This document shows, piece after piece, positions 45,101-51,299 of a DNA stretch of 64,000 bases (the stretch's first letter is position 1; every line of letters begins with the position of its first letter). The translations under genes were made by a program, and so were the position numbers. Origin of the DNA: Luteimonas saliphila (GTDB lineage: Bacteria > Pseudomonadota > Gammaproteobacteria > Xanthomonadales > Xanthomonadaceae); NCBI RefSeq assembly GCF_016774335.1, contig NZ_JAETWA010000048.1, positions 1 to 64,000 of the forward strand, given 5' to 3'. The notes under the pieces were generated by a model that was not told where the DNA came from, ran no database searches, and saw only the letters and a list, made by a program, of their open reading frames with translations.

Positions 45101-45446
45101 GCGCGGACATCTGCGCCGGCAGCGCGTGCTCGACTCGCTCCAGCTGCGCGCGCTGCCGCACGGGCGCGGCGCGTACGCGGCCGGCATCGTCACCCAGCGC
45201 CAGCGCCCGGGCACCGCCAAGGGCACGATCTTCGTCACCCTCGAGGACGAGCACGGCATGGTGAACGTGGTCGTCTGGGAGCACGTCGCGCTGCGCCGGC
45301 GCAAGGCACTGCTCGGCGCGCGGCTGCTGGCGGTGCGCGGCCGCTGGGAGCAGGTCGATGGCGTGCAGCACCTGATCGCCAGCGACCTGCAGGACATGAG
45401 CCACCTGCTCGGCGAGCTGCACACCAGCTCGCGCGATTTCCGTTGA
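42168..45446 (+). CDS. dnaE2: error-prone DNA polymerase DnaE2
   Basis: 1092 residues. C-family polymerase used for damage-induced mutagenesis. It has an N-terminal PHP domain ([18 protein letters not shown]), catalytic Asp423 and Asp425 in [18 protein letters not shown], the [13 protein letters not shown] motif, [13 protein letters not shown] and the HhH/OB C-terminal part with [16 protein letters not shown]. DnaE2 lacks the C-terminal clamp-rich extension of replicative DnaE1. The ATG follows AGGA. A short non-coding gap separates it from imuB, and AlkB-like follows by 28 bases. LexA-controlled through the cassette. Confidence 0.94.
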   Translation: MSADDDVDRDTPGGRPPRAWETAQRLRLSAAANDDAPPDDSLPAYAELHCLSDFSFLRGAASAEELFERARACGYEALAITDECSLAGIVRAFEASRATGLKLVVGSEFTLACGTKLVLLVEKQCGYTRLCELITRGRRGDAKKGSYRLSRSDMADVLGGIDPEASGLFALWIPWSDPDATQARWLRGLFGARAHVAVELHREHDDAARLQALLALSDSLGMTPVAAGDVHMDVRRRRALQDTMTAIRHNLPLAECGEHLFRNGERHLRTRRALGNIHGVVPGGHALLDNAAQLARRCSFRMDEVTYRYPAELVPEGHTPTTWLRALTEAGMRERWPDGVPARIVRQIDGELELIAELGYEAFFLTVEDIARFARSRDILCQGRGSSANSAVCFALGITVVDPAESRLLMARFLSRERNEPPDIDVDFEHERREEVLQYVYAKYGRERAALAATVIRYRGKSAVRDVARAFGLPPDQIALLSECHGWGNGGAPMEQRLRESGFDPGNVLLRRVLALTGQLRGHPRHLSQHVGGFVIGDAPLSTVVPVENAAMPDRTIIQWDKDDLETMKLLKVDCLALGMLTCIRKAVALVEKHRGYAIELARLPVGDKPTYEMIQAADTIGVFQIESRAQMSMLPRLKPECFYDLVVEVAIVRPGPIQGGMVHPYLRRRQGKDPVTYPSEGIQDILGKTLGIPLFQEQVMELVIHAGYSPEQADGLRRSMAAWRRGGDMEPHRVRIRGLMEGKGYASEFIDQIFEQIKGFGSYGFPQSHAASFAKLVYISCWLKRHEPAAFACALLNAQPMGFYSPSQIVQDARRGHACGRGAIEVRPVDVAHSDRDCTLEGGHLRSGDSDSDGDGGQAALRLGLRQVAGLSAAAADAIVAARAQRPFADVRDLCQRACLDEKARHALAEAGALQSLAGHRHAARWAVAGVERQRPLLPGSPDEDEIALPEPGPGEDVLSDYRATGLTLGAHPLALLRGHLRRQRVLDSLQLRALPHGRGAYAAGIVTQRQRPGTAKGTIFVTLEDEHGMVNVVVWEHVALRRRKALLGARLLAVRGRWEQVDGVQHLIASDLQDMSHLLGELHTSSRDFR

Positions 45447-45474
45447 GCGGGCATTGGCTCCTTCCTCGGCAAGC

Positions 45475-46113
45475 ATGGAAGGGAACACCCGGGGCCATGC
45501 GCCGCGTACCGCCAGCGTGTCGCTAGACGACCTGTTCGCGCCGGCGATGCTGCAACTGGTGGAGGACGCGCAGGGCGGGGCGCGCTACTGGCCCGGCTTC
45601 GTGGAGGCGGCCACGGCACGGCACTGGTTCGAGACGCTGGCGGCACAGGCCGACTGGCGCAGCCTGCGCCGTCCGATGTACGACCGCGTGGTCGACGTGC
45701 CGCGCCTGCTGGCGAACTATCGGGTCGATGCGCTGCCCGACCATCTGCCGCTGGCCGACATGCTGGCGCGCGTGCGCCGCTGCGTGCCGGCCCCGTTCAC
45801 CTCGATCGGCATGAACCTGTACCGGGACGGCAACGACAGCGTCGCGATGCACGGCGACAAGCTGCACTCGCTGCGCGATGGACATCCGATCGCCCTGGTC
45901 TCGCTCGGCGCGCCAAGGCGGATGCTGATCCGCGCGTGCGCGGACCATCGCGACCGCATCGCCATCGACCTGATGCCCGGCAGCCTGCTCGCGATGAGCC
46001 ACGCGATGCAGACCACCCACGAGCACGGCATTCCCAAGGTGCGCCATGCGGCGCCGCGGATCAGCGTGGTGTTCCGAGCGCGGCCGGGTGGGGATGGCTC
46101 GCTGCAGGAGTGA
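45475..46113 (+). CDS. alkB: AlkB-like 2-oxoglutarate/Fe(II) dioxygenase
   Basis: About 212 residues, a double-stranded beta-helix dioxygenase. Fe ligands are His and Asp in SVAMHGDKLHSL and the distal His in TTHEHGIPK; the 2-oxoglutarate-binding Arg pair is in KVRHAAPRISVVFR. AlkB-type enzymes remove alkyl groups from DNA bases. It starts 28 bases after dnaE2 and is likely in the same SOS/repair unit. The N-terminal ~20 codons overlap a repeat (45481-45503), so the true start may be the GTG near 45523. Confidence 0.85.
   Translation: MEGNTRGHAPRTASVSLDDLFAPAMLQLVEDAQGGARYWPGFVEAATARHWFETLAAQADWRSLRRPMYDRVVDVPRLLANYRVDALPDHLPLADMLARVRRCVPAPFTSIGMNLYRDGNDSVAMHGDKLHSLRDGHPIALVSLGAPRRMLIRACADHRDRIAIDLMPGSLLAMSHAMQTTHEHGIPKVRHAAPRISVVFRARPGGDGSLQE
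45481..45503. repeat. short repeat flanking dnaE2, right copy
   Basis: GGGAACACCCGGGGCCATGCGCC-type segment matching 42088-42110 in the same orientation, differing at two positions. It lies within the first codons of the AlkB-like frame. Confidence 0.6.
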
Positions 46114-46151
46114 CTTCGGGTCGGGAGCCGATGGGGCGTGCATGGACGGGC

Positions 46152-46735
46152 ATTGCCGTTGCCGTTGCCGTTGCTGTTGCGTTGGCTTTCCGAGCCGTAA
46201 AGCGAGCCGAGCATCGCAGGGCGGCGGGGCCGGAGAGCGGCCCATGTCTGAGCGCAGCGAGTTTGGGCCGCGTGCCCCGCCGACCGAGAAGCGCAGGCTC
46301 GCGTCCGGCGAAAGCGGTTTGACCCGCGCCTTCCGGCGCTCGCCCTTCGGGCCGGCTTCGCCGTTCTCCGCTGCTTCGCAGCTGCGTGGTGACTTTTGCC
46401 AAGACAAAAGTCACCCGCGCGACAGCGCGGAAGCTGTTGCAGTTGCTTTTCTTGCGAAACGAGCAAGTACTTCGAAGACAAGAGCAAGAGCTTTCGCCCG
46501 CTGCGCGGCCGAGTTCCTTTTGACGGGCCAAAAGGAACCAAAAGCCCTTTCGCCGGACGCGAGCCGTCGCGGCTGCGCCGCGCCGGTGCCCTGCGCTCCT
46601 CGCCGGTGGCGGCACGGCGCCCAAACTCGCTGCGCTCAGACATGGGCGCCTCTTCGGCCGCCACCGGCTGCGGTGCTCGGCTCGCTTTACGGCTCGGAAA
46701 GCCAATGCAACAGCAACAGCAACAGCAACGGCATG
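46152..46735. repeat. composite ~0.6 kb inverted-repeat element
   Basis: Left arm 46152-46320 and right arm 46541-46735 are imperfect inverted copies (for example the reverse complement of CATGTCTGAGCGCAGCGA at 46244 recurs at 46624). The loop (46321-46540) holds two perfect hairpins: GGTGACTTTTG/CAAAAGTCACC (46388-46415) and GTTCCTTTTG/CAAAAGGAAC (46513-46538). The outer ends are hexanucleotide runs (GCCGTT). Open frames in it, starting MSERSEFG, are shadows of the arms on both strands. The whole gap 46114-46856 is otherwise without a gene. Confidence 0.85.
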
Positions 46736-46856
46736 AGCAACGGCATGCGGGTGGCTTGCGCGCGCACCCTGCCGGCGGCCCGCCAGCTGCAGCGACAATC
46801 CCCGCAGCAGCGATGTACGCAGAGTCCGCGCGAGCGCATCGACGCCCTGAGCCCGG

Positions 46857-47492
46857 TCATGCCGGCTGCGATTCGCCCATCCAGGTGCTGCGGTACGCCG
46901 GCCGCGACTGGAAGTCCTGCAGCCACCGCTGCACGTTGGCATGTCCCTCCACCGGCACGCCGCAGTAGGTGCTGTAGGTCACCACGCTCGCCACCGTCAG
47001 GTCCACGAGCGAGAACGCATCGCCGAGCAGGTAGGGCGCCCTGGCCAGCTGTGCGTCGAGCCGGCCGAGTGCGGCATCGATCCGTGCCAGGGCGTCCGCG
47101 GCCAGCGGGGGATGGTGCAGTCCGGCATCCACCTGGGGGCTCTGCGCGTAGTTCAGCACGTTGAGCAGCGCGCCGTAGCTCACGTAGGCCCATCCGGTCC
47201 AGGACAGTGCGAGCAGCCGTTCGGGCGTGCCCATCGCAGGCCACAACCCGCGTTCGACGCCGTGGCGGTCGCCCAGCCATTGCAGGATCTCCAGCGTCTC
47301 GAACAGCGGCGTTCCGTCCACCACCAGCGTCGGCACCACGCCGTGCGGATTGATCGCGAGATAGGCCGGCGATTTCTGCTCGCCCGAGGCCAGATCGAAC
47401 ATCACGGTATCGCACTCGATCCCGAGTTCGGCGATGGCGTGGACCACGGGCGTGGCGCTGGACATGGGGGCGGCGAACAGTTTCAGGGACAT
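46857..47492 (-). CDS. glutathione S-transferase family protein
   Basis: 211 residues. The N-terminal thioredoxin-like domain has LFAAPMSSATPVVHAIAEL, NPHGVVPTLVVDG (cis-Pro) and PLFETLEILQWLGDR (Glu-Thr/Ser glutathione site). An all-helical C-terminal domain follows from about residue 85, with YLLGDAFSLVDLTVASVVTY as the N-capping/hydrophobic staple motif. Cytosolic detoxification enzyme, substrate unknown. It is divergent from the WYL regulator across ~125 bases, so that regulator is a likely controller. Confidence 0.9.
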   Translation of the reverse strand: MSLKLFAAPMSSATPVVHAIAELGIECDTVMFDLASGEQKSPAYLAINPHGVVPTLVVDGTPLFETLEILQWLGDRHGVERGLWPAMGTPERLLALSWTGWAYVSYGALLNVLNYAQSPQVDAGLHHPPLAADALARIDAALGRLDAQLARAPYLLGDAFSLVDLTVASVVTYSTYCGVPVEGHANVQRWLQDFQSRPAYRSTWMGESQPA

Positions 47493-47617
47493 GGCGTACG
47501 GCTCCTGGAGCGGAAGGGAAAGGGGTGCGGGACACCGTGATGGCGGCTCCGTCGCAGGAACAGGCTAGCTGCCATTGCGGACAGCTTCTGTCCTCGATCC
47601 ATGGCATCCTTGCGGCC

Positions 47618-48625
47618 ATGATCGGCACCTCCTCGCGCCTGCTGCGCCTGCTGGCCCTGCTGCAGTCCCGCCGCTTCTGGACCGGACGCGAGCTCGCGGC
47701 GCGGCTCGACGTCACCGAGCGCACCGTGCGTCGCGATGTCGACCGGCTGCGCAGCCTCGCGTATCCGGTGGCATCGAGTACCGGACTGGCCGGCGGCTAC
47801 CAGCTCGCGGCGGGAAGCAACCTGCCGCCGCTGCTGCTCGACGACGACGAGGCCCTGGCGGTCTCGCTGGGCCTGCGGCTTGCGACCATCGGCACGGTCG
47901 CGGGCATGGAGGATTCGGCGTTGCGCGCCCTGTCCAAGCTCGAGCAGGTGATGCCATTGCGGCTGCGCACGCGCGTGCGCAACCTGCACGCGGCGGTGCA
48001 GCCGCTCGGCGCCGCCGGCCCGAGCGTTCCGCACGAAAGGCTGGTGGCGCTCGCGGGCGGGTGCCGCGAACTGCAGCGGCTGCGGTTCGAGTACGCCGAC
48101 AACGTAGGCCGTGCCAGCAGGCGCGAGGTCGAGCCGCACGCGCTGGTCGCCACCGGCGCGCGCTGGTACCTGCTGGCCTGGGATGTCGGTCGCGGCGCCT
48201 GGCGTACGTTCCGCGTCGATCGCATCGCCGGCGATCTGCGCGCAGGCGAGCGCTTCCTGCCTCGGCGGGTGCCCGGCGGCGATGCCGCCGCGTACGTGTC
48301 GCGCGCGATCTCGGTGGAGCCGTATGCGGTGAAGGCCAGGATCGTGCTGCATGCGCCGCTGGCGCGGATGCGCGAGCGGATCCCGCCCTCGGTCGGACGG
48401 TTGCGGAAGATCGATGCGCAGACCTGCGAGCTGGAGGTCGGCGCGCAGCGGCACGACACGCTGGCGTACCACCTGGCGACGCTCGACGTGGACTTCAGCG
48501 TGCTCGAGCCGCTCGAACTGGGGCGGTACCTCCGCCAGCTCGCGTCGCGGCTGTCGCGCGCCGGAACGGCAACGCCGAATCCGGTGTCGGCCGGACGGGG
48601 GAGCCGGCGCCGGGCGTCGCGATGA
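47618..48625 (+). CDS. WYL-domain HTH transcriptional regulator
   Basis: 335 residues. The N-terminal HTH-11 reads LLRLLALLQSRRFWTGRELAARLDVTERTVRRDVDRLRSL, followed by the WYL ligand-binding domain with RFEYADNVGRASRREVEPHALVATGARWYLLAWDVGRGAWRTFRVDRI spread over residues 160-210; the YxLxW variant is visible as RWYLLAWD. The WCX C-terminal domain comes last. It is divergent from the GST gene, which it probably represses. An ATG further upstream is out of good context. Confidence 0.88.
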   Translation: MIGTSSRLLRLLALLQSRRFWTGRELAARLDVTERTVRRDVDRLRSLAYPVASSTGLAGGYQLAAGSNLPPLLLDDDEALAVSLGLRLATIGTVAGMEDSALRALSKLEQVMPLRLRTRVRNLHAAVQPLGAAGPSVPHERLVALAGGCRELQRLRFEYADNVGRASRREVEPHALVATGARWYLLAWDVGRGAWRTFRVDRIAGDLRAGERFLPRRVPGGDAAAYVSRAISVEPYAVKARIVLHAPLARMRERIPPSVGRLRKIDAQTCELEVGAQRHDTLAYHLATLDVDFSVLEPLELGRYLRQLASRLSRAGTATPNPVSAGRGSRRRASR

Positions 48626-48637
48626 TGCCGGCCCGCG

Positions 48638-49180
48638 TCACGCGTTGCGCTTCACCCAGTCCAGGAAGGCATCCATCCACTGCTGCAGGAACTCGCGGCT
48701 GCCTTCGGCGATGCCGCCGGCATCGTCGAGCACGTCGTCGGCCTTGAGGAAGGCCTCCGGCTGGCCGAGCGTGGGCATGTCCAGGTAGGCCAGGATCGTG
48801 CGCAGATGCTGCTGCGCGCAGGCGGTGCCGATCGCGCCGACCGACACGCCGATCACGCCGGCGGGCTTGTCGGGGAATGCGCTCTCGCCATAGGGCCGGG
48901 AGGCATGGTCGAGCGCGTTCTTGAGCACGCCCGGAATCGAACGGTTGTATTCCGGGGTGACGAACAGCAGTCCGTCGGCATCGCGGATCTCCTGCTTGAG
49001 CCGCTGCACCGGCGCCGGCGGCGAGTCGTCGTCGTCCTGGTTGTACAGCGGCAGGTCGTCGATGCGCAGGCGCCGGAACTCGATGTCGCCGGGCGCCAGT
49101 GCGGCCAGCGCATCGGCGAGCTTCGCGTTGAACGAATCCTTGCGAAGGCTGCCGACGATGACGGCGATGGTCAGGCTCAT
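48638..49180 (-). CDS. NADPH-dependent FMN reductase
   Basis: 180 residues. Flavodoxin-like reductase with the FMN phosphate loop GSLRKDSFNAKLADAL, the sequence FVTPEYNRSIPGVLKNALDHASRP typical of chromate/azo/quinone reductases and GVIGVSVGAIGTACAQQHLR. It probably reduces quinones or other electrophiles with two electrons. Cytoplasmic, monocistronic. It is convergent with the WYL regulator, separated by only 12 bases. Confidence 0.9.
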   Translation of the reverse strand: MSLTIAVIVGSLRKDSFNAKLADALAALAPGDIEFRRLRIDDLPLYNQDDDDSPPAPVQRLKQEIRDADGLLFVTPEYNRSIPGVLKNALDHASRPYGESAFPDKPAGVIGVSVGAIGTACAQQHLRTILAYLDMPTLGQPEAFLKADDVLDDAGGIAEGSREFLQQWMDAFLDWVKRNA

Positions 49181-49602
49181 GGGGGGCTCCGTGATCGTTG
49201 GAATCGGTGCGAGGCGCAGGAGGGATCCGTTGTCGCGGCGAACGCGTTTCAGCGGGTCATGCGTGCCCGGTCCCGCCGGCTCGGACGGGAGCACTGTCGC
49301 GCGGACGGCGTGAACGCCACGTGGGCTGCGCCGGTGGCCGGAGCGTCGCGAACACGCCGGGCGGGAGCGCACCTGGCGCTGCAGGGAACGGCAGTCTCCG
49401 GTGGGGCACCGCCGGGCCGGGCCGCCACGATGCGGTACCGCCGCACTGGACGGTCGACCAGCCGGGCATGCCCGGACTTCCATGCGATCGGCCCTTGGCC
49501 GCTCCCTCGCGACCCGGGAGCGAGGCTCGAGCTCCTGCCGTCTTTCGCGGTGCGTTGACGACCCCTCTGCCACGTTGCCGTGCACCAGGCAGGGGCGATG
49601 CG
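49181..49602. other. intergenic region, nothing recognised
   Basis: About 420 bases upstream of both the FMN reductase (leftwards) and the cupin gene (rightwards). Open frames here are GC-driven and lack ribosome sites. I see no repeat, RNA gene or clear promoter boxes. Confidence 0.5.
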
Positions 49603-49968
49603 ATGCAGTCCAAACACCTCAGGTTCGGCAGGGGCTTCCGCCCGGCGTTCTCGGCACGGGGCGTGCAGGCGGCGGAAATGGTCATTCCCCCCGGCGACTC
49701 CGAAGGCGGCCCGGATAACCTGCACCGCGGCGCCGACCAGTGGGTGTACGTGGTCTCGGGTACCGGCCTTGCGGTCGTGGAGGGCGCGCGGCGCCGGTTG
49801 CGCGCGGGCAGCCTGCTGGTCATCGAACGCGGCGAGCGGCACGAGATCCGCAATACCGGCCGTACCCTGCTCAAGACACTGAACCTGTACTCGCCGCCGG
49901 CCTATCGCGACGACGGCGAGCCGTTGCCCGCGGGCCGCCGCGCGCCAGGCAAGCGCAGTTCGGGCTAG
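49603..49968 (+). CDS. cupin-domain protein
   Basis: 121 residues. A single cupin barrel: VIPPGDSEGGPDNLHRGADQWVYVVSGTGLAVVEGARRRL covers motif 1 and SLLVIERGERHEIRNTGRTLLKTLNLYSPP motif 2. His and Glu in HRGADQ, GERHE supply possible metal ligands. There is no signal peptide. It ends 16 bases before the FAD oxidoreductase gene and is probably co-transcribed with it, suggesting a shared small-molecule pathway. AGGGG lies eight bases before the ATG. Confidence 0.8.
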   Translation: MQSKHLRFGRGFRPAFSARGVQAAEMVIPPGDSEGGPDNLHRGADQWVYVVSGTGLAVVEGARRRLRAGSLLVIERGERHEIRNTGRTLLKTLNLYSPPAYRDDGEPLPAGRRAPGKRSSG

Positions 49969-49984
49969 ACCCGGGCAACACGAC

Positions 49985-51190
49985 GTGGACCTGAAGAGCG
50001 GCTACCCGTGGTGGGCCGTCAAGAACGGCCTGCTGCAGGCGTTTCCGCCGCTCGAACAGGATCTGCGCTGCGACGTGCTGGTGGTGGGCGGAGGCATCAC
50101 CGGCGCGTTGACCGCCGACGCGTTCGCGCGGCATGGCCACGAGGTCGCAGTGGTCGAACGGCGCGACATCGCGTGGGGCAGCAGCGCCGCGAGCACGGGC
50201 CTGCTCCAGTACGAGATCGACGCCCACATGGTCGACCTGGCCAGGGAGTACGGCGAGGACGCCGCGGTGCTGGCCTACCGTGCCTGCGCCGAAGCGATCC
50301 CGGCACTGCAGACGCTCGCGCGCGAGCTGCGCGATGTCGGTTTCGGAACGGCCCGCAGCCTGTATTTCGCCAGCCGACGCCGCGACGGGCCCGGCCTGCA
50401 AGCGGAATACGCACTGCGCGCGAAACACGGTTTCGAGGTGACGTGGCTGCCGTCGCAGGAGCTCGAGGCGCGCTACGGCATCCAGGCGCCCGCGGCGATC
50501 CTCAGCCGGCTCGGCGGCCACCTCGATCCCTACCGGACGGCCTATCGCCTGCTCGGCCGGCTGCGCCGGCGCGGCAGCGGCGTGTACGACCGCACCGCGA
50601 TCGTGCATGTGCAGACCACTTCGCGCGGCATCGTCGCGACCACGTCCGGCGGTGTCCGCATCCGGGCGGCCCACCTGGTGTTCGCCGCCGGTTACGCGAA
50701 CCAGAAATGGCTCAAGCAGGACGTTGCGCGCAACCGCAGCAGCTATGCATTCGTCACCGATCCCGTCGACCGTGGACTGCTCGGCGAACTGCGCAGGACG
50801 ATGGTGTGGGAATCCGCGAGGCCTTATCTGTACATGCGCCCCACCGGCGACGGTCGCCTGCTGGTCGGGGGCGAGGACGATGCCGTGGACATTCCGGCCA
50901 GGCGCGATGCCCGCGTCGGGAAGAAGGCGCGCGTGCTGTACAAGCGGGTGTCGAAGATGTTCCCGCACCTGCCCTTGCGGCCCGCGTTCTCCTGGGCCGG
51001 GACGTTCGCCGAAACGAAGGATGGCTTGCCGTACTTCGGCGCGCATCCGCAGCATGGTCCGCGGGTGCTGTTCGCGATGGCCTATGGCGGCAACGGCATT
51101 ACCTATTCGATGGCAGGCGCGCGATTGCTGCGCGCATTGGTGGAGCGCCGGCGGCATCCGCTTGCCCGGCTGTTCGCGTTCGACAGGTAG
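49985..51190 (+). CDS. FAD-dependent amino-acid-oxidase-like (DAO/DadA) oxidoreductase
   Basis: 401 residues from a GTG. The N-terminal dinucleotide-binding motif CDVLVVGGGITGALTADAFARHGHEVAVVERRDIAWGSS is strong, and the DAO-type C-terminal signature TKDGLPYFGAHPQ...AMAYGGNGITYS follows. Substrates of this family include D-amino acids, glycine and opines, and the partner is unknown. The upstream cupin suggests a joint catabolic function. No membrane segment, so cytoplasmic or membrane-associated through electron acceptors. Confidence 0.9.
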   Translation: MDLKSGYPWWAVKNGLLQAFPPLEQDLRCDVLVVGGGITGALTADAFARHGHEVAVVERRDIAWGSSAASTGLLQYEIDAHMVDLAREYGEDAAVLAYRACAEAIPALQTLARELRDVGFGTARSLYFASRRRDGPGLQAEYALRAKHGFEVTWLPSQELEARYGIQAPAAILSRLGGHLDPYRTAYRLLGRLRRRGSGVYDRTAIVHVQTTSRGIVATTSGGVRIRAAHLVFAAGYANQKWLKQDVARNRSSYAFVTDPVDRGLLGELRRTMVWESARPYLYMRPTGDGRLLVGGEDDAVDIPARRDARVGKKARVLYKRVSKMFPHLPLRPAFSWAGTFAETKDGLPYFGAHPQHGPRVLFAMAYGGNGITYSMAGARLLRALVERRRHPLARLFAFDR

Positions 51191-51299
51191 TGATCGCGTT
51201 CGCCCATGGCACGGGTCGGGCTGGACAGGCACCGGTCCTGCTTGCGCAGCCGCAGCGCGAGGGGCATGGTGTCCGGACGATGTGACAGGGATGACGGCA

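Noticed and set aside
41514..45488. Very long (1324-codon) minus-strand open frame over imuB and dnaE2
   Set aside because: Exact antisense of DnaE2, which has unmistakable catalytic motifs. The translation is His/Ala/Gln/Val-rich and without domain structure.
46061..46942. Opposing open frames containing MSERSEFG-type peptides in 46.1-46.9 kb
   Set aside because: The same peptide arises on both strands because the DNA is an inverted repeat. It has no ribosome site and no independent conservation, so it is treated as a repeat shadow.
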